A stretch of DNA of 64,000 bases from Vulcanimicrobiota bacterium (GCA_027306785.1 DAHUZB010000030.1:17115-81114), one strand, 5' to 3'; counted from the stretch's first letter, positions 16,683-26,242 are shown. Translations and numbers: made by a program. Notes: a model not told the origin generated them from the sequence alone.

Positions 16683-17681
16683 ATGTTCGAACCGCCCACG
16701 ACCGTTGAGCCGCGTTTACAGATCGTGGAGCTGCCGCGCACCGGCGCCGAGCATCGCTTTCCCGACGACGTGCGCGCGGGTCTCGCGTCGCGCCCGAAGA
16801 CGCTGCCGTCGAAGTATTTCTACGACGATTTGGGATCCGCGCTCTTCGATGCGATCACGCATCTCCCCGAGTATTACCTGACGGAAGCCGAGACCGAGAT
16901 CCTACGCGAGTGGGGCTGGGAGATCGTACGGATGCTCGACGGTCCGCTCGAGTTCTTGGAACTCGGGAGCGGGAGCGCGGTGAAGACCCGCCTGCTCATC
17001 GACGAAGCGCTGCGCGTGCAGCCGACGCTGCGCTACAGTCCGATCGACATCTCGCTCGATGCGCTGCGTTCCTCGTCTAACGCCCTCATCGAGCGCTTCG
17101 GCGGCCTCGGCGTGCGGGCGTACGCGGGCGATTACTTCGCGGTGCTCGCCTCCGATGCGCTACGGTTCGAACATCGCGTGCTCGCGATGCTGATGGGCTC
17201 CAACATCGGCAACTACTCGCCCGCGGAGGCGCGCGCGCTCATCGCCCTCGTCGGGGCGAAGCTGCGCCCCGGCGACGCGTTGCTCCTCGGAGCCGACCGC
17301 AAGAAGGATCGCGCGACCCTCGAGCTCGCGTACGACGATCCGACCGGCGTCACCGCTTCGTTCGATAAGAATATCCTCGCTCGCATCAATCGCGAGCTCG
17401 GCGGAACGTTCGATCTACGCGCGTTCGATCACGTGGCGACCTACGATACGGAGCGCGGTTGCGTCGATTCGTTCCTGCGCTCGCGCTTCGCGCAGCGCGT
17501 GCGCGTGGCGGCCCTCGAGCTCGAGCTGTCGTTCGAACCGGGCGAGACGATCCACACCGAGTCGTCGTACAAATTCGACGAACGCGATATCGCGCAACTG
17601 GCCGCGGCGGGGGGCTTCACGCTCGAGAAGGCGTGGTCCGACGCGCGCAAGCGCTTCGGCGTCTACCTGCTCGTCCGTTAA
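16683..17681 (+). CDS. egtD: L-histidine N-alpha-methyltransferase (EgtD)
   Basis: EgtD trimethylates histidine to hercynine with three SAM, the first step of ergothioneine synthesis. The 332-residue product matches the family throughout: PKTLPSKYFYDDLGS near the N-terminus, the SAM loop LELGSGSAVKTRLL, YSPIDIS, MGSNIGNYSP, GADRKKD and the substrate region FDERDI...KRFGVYL at the end. ATG 16683 is preferred over GTG 16665 because AGGAGG at 16673-16678 is just upstream. No egtB (sulfoxide synthase) or egtE gene is in this window. The stop shares TTAA with the stop of the convergent ABC permease. Confidence 0.93.
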   Translation: MFEPPTTVEPRLQIVELPRTGAEHRFPDDVRAGLASRPKTLPSKYFYDDLGSALFDAITHLPEYYLTEAETEILREWGWEIVRMLDGPLEFLELGSGSAVKTRLLIDEALRVQPTLRYSPIDISLDALRSSSNALIERFGGLGVRAYAGDYFAVLASDALRFEHRVLAMLMGSNIGNYSPAEARALIALVGAKLRPGDALLLGADRKKDRATLELAYDDPTGVTASFDKNILARINRELGGTFDLRAFDHVATYDTERGCVDSFLRSRFAQRVRVAALELELSFEPGETIHTESSYKFDERDIAQLAAAGGFTLEKAWSDARKRFGVYLLVR

Positions 17682-18286
17682 CGCAACGCGCGTTCGGCGC
17701 CGCGCAGCCCGAGATCGACCGCGATCGCGAGCGCGCCCGATGCAACGCTGCCCGCGACGATCTCGTCGCTATGATGCAGCGCGAGTCCGTTGAAGATCAG
17801 GGCGCCGAGGCCGTTCGCTCCCACATACCCCCCGAGCGTCGCAAGCGCGATCATGGCGACCGCCGCGATGCGTAAGCCGCCCACGATCACCGGCAGCGCG
17901 AGCGGGAGTTCGACGCGGAGCAGCAAGTCGCGCGGCGTCATCCCGATCGCGATCGCGGCCTCGCGTTCGATCGGATCGACCCCGCGAATCCCCGCGGCGA
18001 CGTTGCGAACGAGCACGAATTGCGCGTAGGCGACGAGCGCGACGAAGATCGGCAGCGTGCCGAGTCCGAAGAGTTCGACGAGCACGGCGAGCAACGCGAG
18101 GCTCGGGATCGTATAGAGCGCTCCCAGGATGCCGAGGATCAACGTGGAGCCGCGCGCGCTACGCGCCGCGACGACGCCGAGCGGGAGCGAGATCGCGAAC
18201 GCGAGCGCGAGCGCCGCGAGCACGAGCTCCAGATGCGCACCGGTGAGCGCGAGCACGTGCGCCCAATGCGTGCCGAGATAGCTCAC
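17678..18286 (-). CDS. ABC importer permease, OpuC/ProW type
   Basis: The 202-residue inner-membrane permease has five or six membrane segments and the EAA-like loop (EREAAIAIGMTPRDLLLRVELPLALP) that contacts the ATPase. It belongs to the osmolyte/quaternary-amine (QAT) importers for betaine, choline, carnitine or ergothioneine. It is the last gene of a four-gene reverse operon with ATGA/GTGA overlaps throughout. It ends at the stop of egtD. Confidence 0.88.
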   Translation of the reverse strand: MSYLGTHWAHVLALTGAHLELVLAALALAFAISLPLGVVAARSARGSTLILGILGALYTIPSLALLAVLVELFGLGTLPIFVALVAYAQFVLVRNVAAGIRGVDPIEREAAIAIGMTPRDLLLRVELPLALPVIVGGLRIAAVAMIALATLGGYVGANGLGALIFNGLALHHSDEIVAGSVASGALAIAVDLGLRGAERALR

Positions 18287-19023
18287 CGTTCCTCCGCGAA
18301 GAGATCGCGCACGAACGGCGTGGCGGGAGCGGAGAGGATCTCATGCGGCGTCGCGCACTGCTCGATCGCGCCGTCACGCAGCACCACGATCCGGTCGGCC
18401 AGTCGACGCGCCTCGTGCACGTCGTGGGTGACGAAGAGCGTCGTCGTTCCGACGTCGTCGACGATACGCGCGAGTTCGCGCTGCAGGTCGCGCCGCACGA
18501 TCGCATCGAGCGCGCCGAAGGGCTCGTCCATCAGCAGGACGCGCGGCTCGGCGGCGAGGGCGCGCGCGACGCCGACGCGCTGCGCCTCGCCGCCCGAAAG
18601 CTCGCGCGGGCGTCGATCGCGATAGCGCGCCGGATCCAGCCTCACGAGCGCGAGCATGTCGTCGACGCGCGCCGCGGTGCGCTCGCGCTCCCAGCCGAGC
18701 AGTTCGGGCACGATGCCGACGTTGCGGGCGACGCTCATGTGCGAGAAGAGGCCTGTCGCCTGGATCGCATAGCCGATCGTTCGCCGCAGCGCCACCGGAT
18801 CGAGCGTCGCGATATCGGCGCCGTCGATCGTGATGCGTCCGCCGTCGAGCGGCGTCAGGCGATTGACGGTACGCAGCAGCGTGGTCTTCCCGCAGCCCGA
18901 CGCCCCGACGAGCGCGACGAATTCGCCGGGCGCGATCGTGAGGTCGATGCCGCGCAGCGCGTCGCGATCGGCACCGCGGTAGCGCACGCGTACCGATTCG
19001 AACGCGATCGCGGCGGCGCTCAT
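18283..19023 (-). CDS. ABC importer ATP-binding protein, OpuCA/ProV-like
   Basis: The 246-residue ATPase has Walker A GASGCGKTT at 40-48, the QAT-type Q-loop region (YAIQATGLFSHMSVARN), signature LSGGEAQR, Walker B VLLMDEPFGALD and the H-loop THD. The C-terminal CBS domains found in ionic-strength-sensing OpuA/ProV are absent, so osmotic gating by CBS is not expected. ATG 19023 overlaps the stop of the binding-protein gene. Confidence 0.9.
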   Translation of the reverse strand: MSAAAIAFESVRVRYRGADRDALRGIDLTIAPGEFVALVGASGCGKTTLLRTVNRLTPLDGGRITIDGADIATLDPVALRRTIGYAIQATGLFSHMSVARNVGIVPELLGWERERTAARVDDMLALVRLDPARYRDRRPRELSGGEAQRVGVARALAAEPRVLLMDEPFGALDAIVRRDLQRELARIVDDVGTTTLFVTHDVHEARRLADRIVVLRDGAIEQCATPHEILSAPATPFVRDLFAEER

Positions 19024-19898
19024 CGCGTCGCTTTCAGAAACGCCGATGCCACCTCGCTCGGATCGCGGCCGTCGTCTTCGACCGCAGCGTTCATCTGCTG
19101 CGCGCGCGCGCTCGTGATCGCGGGGGCGATCGCATCGAGCACGCGGGCGATCTTCGGCTCGCGCGCGAGCACCGCGTTGCGCACCACCGGCGCAACGTTG
19201 TAGGGCGGCCAGAGATGCTTGTCGTCCTCGAGCAGCACCAGATGCGCGTGGGCGATCTCGCCGTCGGTGGTGAAGGCGGTCGCCACGTCGGCGCGGCCGT
19301 CGAGCAGTGCCTGGTACTTCAGCGCGATGTCGTACGTACGCACGCTCGCGAAGCGAAAACCGCCGTAGCGGCGCTGCAATCCGGGCAGACCGTCGGGGCG
19401 GCTGAGGAACTCGGGGATCGTCGCGAGCCGCAGGTGCGGTGCGGCGACGGAAAGATCGGAGAGCGTGCGCAGGCGGTAGCGCTCGGCGATCGCGCGGGTG
19501 GTGGCGAGGCCCTGCGAATCGTTCATCGGTGACGGCTGCAGCCATGCGAGCGCGTACTCGCGCGCGAAGGCGTCGCGCACGGTACGGTAGATCTCCGACG
19601 GCGACGCGAGCGGCGCGTGATGAAGCACGTCGATGAGCGCGGTACCGGTGTATTCGGGGTAGAGATCGATGCTGCCGCGTCGAAGCGCCGCGAGCGCGAT
19701 CTCGGTCGAGCCGAGATTCAGATGCCGCTCGACGCGCATCCCGGCGCCTTCGAGCGCCTGTGCGTAGATCTCCCCGATCACGATCGACTCGGTGAAGTTC
19801 TTCGAGCCGACGCGGATCGCGGAGGTGCCGCCGGAGCAGCGCGCGAGCGCGGGAGCGGCGGCGAGCAGCGCGAGCGCGCGCGCGCGGGTGATCGTCAC
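19020..19898 (-). CDS. ABC importer substrate-binding lipoprotein, QAT family
   Basis: The 292-residue protein starts at GTG 19898 and has a signal with a Cys after ALAR, a loose lipobox. The mature part opens with RVGSKNFTESIVIGEIYAQ, the strand-helix start of quaternary-amine binding proteins, followed by DLYPEYTGTAL. The aromatic box that cages a trimethylammonium group cannot be assigned by eye. Position next to egtD makes betaine-like ligands, including hercynine or ergothioneine, reasonable candidates. Confidence 0.88.
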   Translation of the reverse strand: MTITRARALALLAAAPALARCSGGTSAIRVGSKNFTESIVIGEIYAQALEGAGMRVERHLNLGSTEIALAALRRGSIDLYPEYTGTALIDVLHHAPLASPSEIYRTVRDAFAREYALAWLQPSPMNDSQGLATTRAIAERYRLRTLSDLSVAAPHLRLATIPEFLSRPDGLPGLQRRYGGFRFASVRTYDIALKYQALLDGRADVATAFTTDGEIAHAHLVLLEDDKHLWPPYNVAPVVRNAVLAREPKIARVLDAIAPAITSARAQQMNAAVEDDGRDPSEVASAFLKATR

Positions 19899-20536
19899 GT
19901 TACACGTACCTCGAGCGCGCGGACCACGCGCGCAAAGCAGAGTTCCGCCGCGAAGGCCATCGCGGCGACGGTGATGCTCGCGGCGGCGAGCAGGGCCGGG
20001 TCGTTCGTTTGCAGCGCGCGCACGATATCGTCGCCGAGCCCGCCCGCGCCGATGAACGTGGCGAGCGTCGCGCTTGCGATCACCTCCACGCTCGCCGTGC
20101 GAACGCCCGCGAGGGCGACCGGAAGCGCGAGCGGCACCGTCACGCGCGCGAAGCGCTGCCGCGCGTTCATGCCGAGGCCGTCGGCGGCGTCGAGCACCGC
20201 GGCCGGGACGCCGCGGATGCCGAGATCGACGTTGACGACGATCGGGGGAAGCGCAAGCAGCACGAGCGCGACGAGCGCGGGCGCGGTGCCCACGCCGAGC
20301 AGCGGGAGCAGCAAGGTAAGCAGGGCGATGCTCGGAATCGTCCGCCCCACCGCGGCTGCGGCAAGGAGCACGCCGCGCAACCGCGCGCGCGTGGCCGCCG
20401 CGGCGGCGAGCGGCGCGCCGATCGCGATCGCGAGCGCGAGTGCTTGGGCGCAGAGTTCCGCGTGGCGCACCGCGTGCTGGAGAATGCTCGCCCACATGTT
20501 GCGGGAGAGGTTTGGCCATGCACCGCGGAAACTCAT
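19895..20536 (-). CDS. ABC importer permease, OpuC/ProW type (second)
   Basis: This 213-residue permease is paralogous to the 17678-18286 gene and provides the second transmembrane subunit. The EAA-like loop reads DAADGLGMNARQRFARVTVPLALP. It is the first gene of the operon (permease, binding protein, ATPase, permease). ATG 20536 is chosen; the gene start lies within the start of the divergent ppk1 reading frame. Confidence 0.87.
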   Translation of the reverse strand: MSFRGAWPNLSRNMWASILQHAVRHAELCAQALALAIAIGAPLAAAAATRARLRGVLLAAAAVGRTIPSIALLTLLLPLLGVGTAPALVALVLLALPPIVVNVDLGIRGVPAAVLDAADGLGMNARQRFARVTVPLALPVALAGVRTASVEVIASATLATFIGAGGLGDDIVRALQTNDPALLAAASITVAAMAFAAELCFARVVRALEVRVT

Positions 20537-22647
20537 CGGTGATGCTCTCGCACGAACGCGCCGGCCGCGCGCCCGCACCCGTCTCGCTCGACGACTCGTC
20601 GCTCTACTTCAGCCGCGAACTTTCGTGGGTGGAGTTCAACGATCGGGTGCTGGAGGAGGCGCTCGACGAGCGCAACCCGCTCTTCGAACGGCTGAAATTC
20701 GTCGCGATCTACGGCACCAATCTCGACGAATTCTTCATGATTCGCGTCGCGGCGATCAAGCAGCAGATCGAGGCGCAGGTGGTGCGTCGCTCCGAGGACG
20801 GCCGTCTGCCGGTCGAGCATCTGGCCGCGATCTCCGAACGTCTGCGCCGCTCGCTCGGACTGCAGATGCGCGTGCTGCGCGACGATCTGCTCCCGGCGCT
20901 CGAACGGCAGGGCATCCGCATCCGCCGCGTCGCCGATCTCGACGAGGCGACGCAGGCGGCGCTCGAGCGCACCTTCGACGATCGTCTCTTTCCCGTGCTC
21001 ACGCCGCTCGCGGTCGACAGCGGGCATCCGTTTCCGTACATCTCGAACCTCTCGCTCTCGCTCGCCGTCGAACTCGAAGAGCCGACCGCCGAAGGCGTGG
21101 AGCTCCACTTCGCGCGCGTGAAGATTCCGCCGATCCTGCCCCGCTTCGTGCCGATCGGCGATGCGCGGGACGGCGAGCGCGAGTTCGTGCTGCTCGAAGA
21201 TCTGATCGCGCACCATCTCGACGGGCTCTTTCCCGGCATGAAGGTGCGCGAAGCCTATCTCTTCCGCGTCACGCGCGACGCCGACCTCGATCTGCAAGAA
21301 GACGAAGCCGACGATCTGCTGCGCGCGATCGAATCCGAACTGCAGCGCCGACGCTTCGGCGAACCGGTGCGTTTGGAGATCGAACGCGGCATGCCCGAAT
21401 ACATGCGCGATTTTCTGTTGCAGGCGCTCGACCTCACCGAAGTGGACTGCTACGAAGTCGACGGTATCATGGCGCTCTCCGATCTCTGGCAGATCATCGG
21501 TCTGCCCGATTACGAGACGCTGCGCGACGCGCCGTTCATGCCGACGATTCCGCGTAAGCTGCTCGGCAAGAGCGATCTCTTCGCGGAGATTCGCGAGGGC
21601 GATCTGCTGCTGCACCATCCGTACGAATCGTTCGATCCGGTCGTGCAATTCGTCGCACAGGCCGCCGAAGATCCCGACGTGCTCGCGATCAAAGCGACGC
21701 TCTACCGCACCTCCGGCAAGAACTCGCCGATCGTGCGCGCGCTGCTGCAGGCGGCCGAGAACGAGAAGCAGGTCGCGGTGGTCATCGAGCTCAAGGCGCG
21801 TTTCGACGAAGAGAACAACATCGAATGGGCGCGCCGCCTGGAGCGCGCGGGCGTGCACGTGGTCTACGGCTTCCCGGGGCAGAAGGTGCACGCTAAAACG
21901 ATGATGGTGGTGCGTCGCGAAGAGGACGGCATTCGCCGGTACATGCACTTCGGAACCGGCAACTACAACGAGAAGACGGCGCGGCTCTACACGGATTTAA
22001 GCCTCTTCACGTGCCGTCCCGAACTCGGCAACGACGTCACGCAGCTCTTCAACGCGCTCACCGGCTTCGCCAAGATCACCGACTACGAGGATCTGCTCGT
22101 GGCGCCGGTTACGCTGCGCCGCGAGACGCTCGCGCTCATCGAGCGCGAGACCGAGCACGCCCGCGCGGGGCGCCCGGCGGGCATTCGCGCCAAGCTCAAC
22201 GCGCTGACCGACGGAGAGATCGTGCGCGCGCTCTATCGTGCCTCGCAGGCGGGCGTCCCGATCGACCTCCTGGTGCGCGGGATGTGCGTGCTGCGCCCGG
22301 GGCTGCCGGGCGTGAGCGAGAGCATCCGCGTGCGCAGCATCGTCGGGCGCTTCCTGGAGCACTCGCGCATCTACGTCTTCGAGAACGGCGGCGACCGCGA
22401 GCTCTACATCTCGAGCGCCGACTGGATGGGACGCAACCTGGATCGCCGGGTCGAGCTCGGGATCCCGGTGCTCGACCCCGTCCTCGCCGAGAGCGTGAAC
22501 GGGCAGATCCTCTCGGTGCTGATGGCCGACAACGTGAAGACCCGCGAACTGCTCCCCGACGGGTCCTACAAACGTCGCGGGCGCGGCCCCGACGAGATGC
22601 CGGTCGATGCCCAGCGCATCTTCCTGACCCAGGCGCAGGCGGTCTGA
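20518..22647 (+). CDS. ppk1: Polyphosphate kinase 1
   Basis: PPK1 reversibly polymerises the gamma phosphate of ATP into polyphosphate. The 709-residue product shows the family start (LYFSRELSWVEFNDRVLEEA), YGTNLDEFFMIRVA, the kinase core KATLYRTSGKNSPIV, the phosphohistidine region GQKVHAKTMMV and HFGTGNYNEKTARLYTDL. Length is usual for the family. ATG 20518 is chosen because GAGAGG lies seven bases upstream; ATG 20542 is an alternative that would avoid overlap with the divergent permease start. Confidence 0.95.
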   Translation: MHRGNSSVMLSHERAGRAPAPVSLDDSSLYFSRELSWVEFNDRVLEEALDERNPLFERLKFVAIYGTNLDEFFMIRVAAIKQQIEAQVVRRSEDGRLPVEHLAAISERLRRSLGLQMRVLRDDLLPALERQGIRIRRVADLDEATQAALERTFDDRLFPVLTPLAVDSGHPFPYISNLSLSLAVELEEPTAEGVELHFARVKIPPILPRFVPIGDARDGEREFVLLEDLIAHHLDGLFPGMKVREAYLFRVTRDADLDLQEDEADDLLRAIESELQRRRFGEPVRLEIERGMPEYMRDFLLQALDLTEVDCYEVDGIMALSDLWQIIGLPDYETLRDAPFMPTIPRKLLGKSDLFAEIREGDLLLHHPYESFDPVVQFVAQAAEDPDVLAIKATLYRTSGKNSPIVRALLQAAENEKQVAVVIELKARFDEENNIEWARRLERAGVHVVYGFPGQKVHAKTMMVVRREEDGIRRYMHFGTGNYNEKTARLYTDLSLFTCRPELGNDVTQLFNALTGFAKITDYEDLLVAPVTLRRETLALIERETEHARAGRPAGIRAKLNALTDGEIVRALYRASQAGVPIDLLVRGMCVLRPGLPGVSESIRVRSIVGRFLEHSRIYVFENGGDRELYISSADWMGRNLDRRVELGIPVLDPVLAESVNGQILSVLMADNVKTRELLPDGSYKRRGRGPDEMPVDAQRIFLTQAQAV

Positions 22648-22751
22648 GCGGCCCGAGAGATAACGTCGCCTTAAACTTCTAACGCTACACTCATGACGTA
22701 CCTGCGGCAGTCGTCGCGGGACTTTCCATTGCTAACCCATCTGGAGGATGT

Positions 22752-25673
22752 GTGAGGATTTTCGCTCGCATCCTGGCCGCGATTGCGATCGCGGCGTTCG
22801 CCGTTGGACCCGTCAGTGCGGCAACGGCCACGAACGCCTCGACCTACGTGGCTCAGGCTGGAACGACCGGTAGTCTCTCCGGCACGGCGCTCGACGAGAC
22901 CGGAGCACCCGTTACGGGTGCCGCGGTCGTCGTTCGCGCCGGCTCGACGACCTACCAAACCACCACCGATGCCAAGGGTGCGTTCTCGATCGAGAACATC
23001 GCCCCGGGCCTCTACACGATCTCGGTGCGCAAGCCGGGCTTCGACGCCGCGATCCAGCCGGATTTCGCGGTCTTCGCCGGTGAGAACGACAAGGTCTCGG
23101 TGACGATGCACACCGCGACGCTCACCTCGCTGCGCACGATCGCCACGGTTCGCACCGCGGGCCGCGGCACGTTCAACACCTCGACGGCCTCGGTCAATAC
23201 CGTGTCGTCGCAGGTCTTCGCCGATCAGGCGCAGCCGCAGGTGACGCGCGTGCTCAACCAGATCCCGGGCGTGCAGATCAGCCTGCCGCAGACCAGCGGC
23301 AACGGCGCGGTGCCCGGCGCGATCACCTTCCCGAACATTCGCGGTGCCCTCTCGAACGAGACCGCGACGCTGATCGACGGCCATCCGCTCTCGGTCGGCA
23401 CCTACGGCGACTACGTCACGACCTTCCTCAACAGCTTCATGCTGAGCGGCGCCGACGTGATCAAAGGCCCGGGCGCGATGTCGCCCGAGACCAACTACGC
23501 GATCGGCGGTACGGTCAACTTCCGCACGAAGGACCCGACGCTCAAGCCGACGCCCGATTACACGATCGGCGTCACCAACCACGGCGGCACCTACTCGAAC
23601 TTCGGCATCTCCGACACGATCGACAAGGGCCGTCTCGGCTTCGTCGCCGACGTCGCATCGATCAACGAAGCGTCGGCGGTGCACGGCTACCAGGCCAACT
23701 ACGCGCCGAGCGGCGGCGTCGCCAATTGGAACGGCGCGAGCGGCACGGTGCTCAACTACAACGACTCGCAGGTCGGCATTCCGGGTACGGCCTCGGCCAA
23801 CTACTCGTCGTACCAGCTGTATGCGTGCTGCTACACGGTCGACGGCGACTACAACTCCACCTCGGAGCTGCTCAAGGCGCGCTATAAGTTCTCCGGTTCG
23901 ACGACCGCGACGGTGAGCTACCTCGGCAGCCAGACCTTCGCGAACCAGAACGGCAACACGTCGTCGCAGATCGAAGGCACCTTCGATCCGAACGGCCTCG
24001 GCAAGAGCCCGTCGACGCCGCTGCTGATCACGGCCATCCATCCGGGCGGTACCGATCAGGAGATCAACAACGAGCCGATCCTGCAGGCCGAGGTCAGCAC
24101 CACGCTCGGTAATGACACGATCCTCGCGCGCTACTACCATGCGTCGATCGATCGTCTCGTCTTCCAAGGCAACGCGAACCCGCTGCAGCCGACGGTCGTG
24201 ACGCAGAACCTCTTCGGCAACAACTACAAGAACGGCGTCTCGACGAACTTCAACGGTCCGACGCAAGTCGCGTTCTTCGATCACTACAATCAGGCCGAGA
24301 TCGACAAGCTCGCCGGTCTGTCGTTCGAGTACGATCACCCGATCGGCGACGACGACATCACCTTCGCGGTCGATCAGACCAACTCGACGACCACGTCGTA
24401 CAGCCAGGGCGTGAACGTCAACACGGTCAAAAACTCCGATCAATTCGGCAATGCGCAGCTCGCCAACCCGAGCGTGGCGCTGCCGACCGGTTCGGGTCAG
24501 CTCTTCACCACGTATCTGCTGCGCGGCCGCGCGGTGCTCGGTCAGAAGCTGACCGGCACGCTCAGCCTCTACGACAACACCTATCGCAACACGTACCCCG
24601 TCTCGTGCGTCGGTGGCTACTACAAGTGCAGCGTCGACGGGTCGAACGTCACCTTCCAGACCTCGAACACCTCGCACTTCGACGAGCGTCTCGGACTCGA
24701 GTTCCGCCCGCGCACCAACCTCGCGGTCCGCTTCTCGGCGGGTTCGGCGATCGCGCCGCCCTACCTGAAGCTCCTGAGCCAGGTGCCGTCGCTCAGCTAC
24801 AACTCGAACCTCGGCGTCGCGACGCTCACGCAGATCAACAACGATCTGCAGCCGGAGACGGCGTTCGGGTACGATCTCGGCGCGAGCCTCGGCCTCAACG
24901 ATCACGTGACGTTCGTCTCGGCCGATCTGTATCTGACCAATCTCTACAACCACTTCATCACGAGCTACGCGCCGAGCCCGTACACCTGCGGTTCGCTGCC
25001 GGTCGGCTCGTCGTCGTGTCCGGGATACGCCGGTGCCAACACGCCGATCTTCTACGCGAAGAGCGACAACCTGAACAACGCGCGCTTCGAAGGTTTCGAG
25101 CTCTCGATCAAGCGCACGCCGGAGTACGGCTTCGGCTACGAGCTCTCGGGCGCGATGCAGCGCGGCTACGCGTATAATCTCCCGACGTGCTTCTACGCGA
25201 TCAACAAGAGCGCGCCGAACTGCGCGAGCCTGTATCAGACCAACCTCGCGATCATCCCGGGTCAAAACTTCACGGGATACGCGTACGGTCCGCCGAGCAA
25301 AGGCCAGTACGCCGGCCTCGGCTACAACGGGTTCTCGAATCAGAACATCCCGTATCTGCAGGGCAACGTGGAGGTGAACTTCCACGCGAAGAACGGTCTC
25401 TACGCCGCCTTCGGTGAGACGCTCTACGGTAAGAACAACTCGCTCAACGAGCCGCCGTTCGGCGTCGCGTATGCGAGCGTGCGCTATCCGGTGTCGAAGA
25501 CGATTGCGCTCCAAGTCTCGGGCGACAACATCTTCAACGCCTATAGCGGACTCTTTCCGCTGCAGGGTCAAGGCGTGGCGATTCCGCTCGCCAACGGCAC
25601 GATGGGCGCTACCCAGGCAAACGTGCTCGGGCCGGCCACCTATCGCTTCGTCCTGACCAAGGCGCTTCCGTAA
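22752..25673 (+). CDS. TonB-dependent receptor with N-terminal carboxypeptidase-regulatory-like domain
   Basis: This 973-residue outer-membrane protein has a signal peptide (about 1-24), a CarboxypepD_reg-like beta-sandwich (about 42-115, GSLSGTALDETGAPVTGA to VRKPGFDA), a plug domain (about 150-260, VLNQIPGVQISLP, IDGHPLSVG) and a long beta barrel. It should import a ligand that cannot be deduced. Several cysteine pairs occur in extracellular loops (YACCY, SCVGGYYKC, YTCGSLPVGSSSC). The start is GTG 22752 with GGAGG upstream. A hairpin terminator follows. Confidence 0.9.
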   Translation: MRIFARILAAIAIAAFAVGPVSAATATNASTYVAQAGTTGSLSGTALDETGAPVTGAAVVVRAGSTTYQTTTDAKGAFSIENIAPGLYTISVRKPGFDAAIQPDFAVFAGENDKVSVTMHTATLTSLRTIATVRTAGRGTFNTSTASVNTVSSQVFADQAQPQVTRVLNQIPGVQISLPQTSGNGAVPGAITFPNIRGALSNETATLIDGHPLSVGTYGDYVTTFLNSFMLSGADVIKGPGAMSPETNYAIGGTVNFRTKDPTLKPTPDYTIGVTNHGGTYSNFGISDTIDKGRLGFVADVASINEASAVHGYQANYAPSGGVANWNGASGTVLNYNDSQVGIPGTASANYSSYQLYACCYTVDGDYNSTSELLKARYKFSGSTTATVSYLGSQTFANQNGNTSSQIEGTFDPNGLGKSPSTPLLITAIHPGGTDQEINNEPILQAEVSTTLGNDTILARYYHASIDRLVFQGNANPLQPTVVTQNLFGNNYKNGVSTNFNGPTQVAFFDHYNQAEIDKLAGLSFEYDHPIGDDDITFAVDQTNSTTTSYSQGVNVNTVKNSDQFGNAQLANPSVALPTGSGQLFTTYLLRGRAVLGQKLTGTLSLYDNTYRNTYPVSCVGGYYKCSVDGSNVTFQTSNTSHFDERLGLEFRPRTNLAVRFSAGSAIAPPYLKLLSQVPSLSYNSNLGVATLTQINNDLQPETAFGYDLGASLGLNDHVTFVSADLYLTNLYNHFITSYAPSPYTCGSLPVGSSSCPGYAGANTPIFYAKSDNLNNARFEGFELSIKRTPEYGFGYELSGAMQRGYAYNLPTCFYAINKSAPNCASLYQTNLAIIPGQNFTGYAYGPPSKGQYAGLGYNGFSNQNIPYLQGNVEVNFHAKNGLYAAFGETLYGKNNSLNEPPFGVAYASVRYPVSKTIALQVSGDNIFNAYSGLFPLQGQGVAIPLANGTMGATQANVLGPATYRFVLTKALP

Positions 25674-25699
25674 GATCGGATTCGCCCGTCGCTACGATG

Positions 25700-25725
25700 A
25701 AGGGAGCCGCGTCTGCGGCTCCCTT
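25700..25725. terminator. Rho-independent-type hairpin between convergent genes
   Basis: Bases 25700-25710 and 25715-25725 form a perfect 11-bp stem (GGGAGCCGC core) around GTCT, followed by a pyrimidine-rich run TTCTCTC. It lies 27 bases after the TonB receptor stop and 23 bases from the stop of the reverse EVE gene, so it can serve both. Confidence 0.75.
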
Positions 25726-25747
25726 CTCTCATTCCGTACGGCGCGCG

Positions 25748-26212
25748 TTACTCGGCGCGCTCGCTCAACTCGAGCACGATCGCCCACTCCTGGGGCGTGA
25801 TCGGCTGCACCGAGAGGCGCTGTCCGCGTTTGAGCAGCGGCATCCCGACCAAGCGCGGCTCGGCGCGCATGCGCGCGAGCGTGACCGGATGCTTCAGCGG
25901 CTGCTCGTACGCAACGTCGACCATCATCCAGATCGGCTTGGACTCGGTGCTGCGCGGATCGTAGTACTCGCCGCCGCGCTCGAATGCCGTGAAATCGGGG
26001 TACGCGGTGCGCACCACCTTCACGATGCCGACCGCCGCCGGTTCGGGAATGCTCGAATGATAGAAGAGCCCGAGATCGCCGACGCGCATCTCCGTCATAT
26101 TGTTACGCGCCTGGTAGTTGCGCACGCCGCTCCACGGCGTGGTTCGCTCCGTGCGCAGGCGTTCGAAACTGTATGCATCGGGTTCGCTCTTGAAGAGCCA
26201 GTGGCGGGACAT
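25748..26212 (-). CDS. EVE domain-containing protein
   Basis: The 154-residue protein is a stand-alone EVE domain (PUA/YTH-like fold) from its first residues: MSRHWLFKSEPDAYSFERL, then WSGVRNYQARNNM and GDLGLFYHSS. EVE proteins are thought to bind modified bases in RNA or DNA. ATG 26212 is chosen from the family start. It is divergent from the metallophosphoesterase gene with about 30 bp between. Confidence 0.88.
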   Translation of the reverse strand: MSRHWLFKSEPDAYSFERLRTERTTPWSGVRNYQARNNMTEMRVGDLGLFYHSSIPEPAAVGIVKVVRTAYPDFTAFERGGEYYDPRSTESKPIWMMVDVAYEQPLKHPVTLARMRAEPRLVGMPLLKRGQRLSVQPITPQEWAIVLELSERAE

Positions 26213-26242
26213 CGCGACTCCTTCGATTAACCGCGTTCGGGC

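Noticed and set aside
16683..20536. egtD and importer as a proven ergothioneine uptake operon
   Set aside because: The genes are convergent, not co-transcribed, and the ligand box of the binding protein could not be assigned, so only a hypothesis is kept.
22671..25571. A 966-codon open frame antisense to the first TonB receptor
   Set aside because: It is a by-product of high GC; its translation is Arg/Val/Glu-rich low complexity with no domains, while the opposite frame is a clear receptor.
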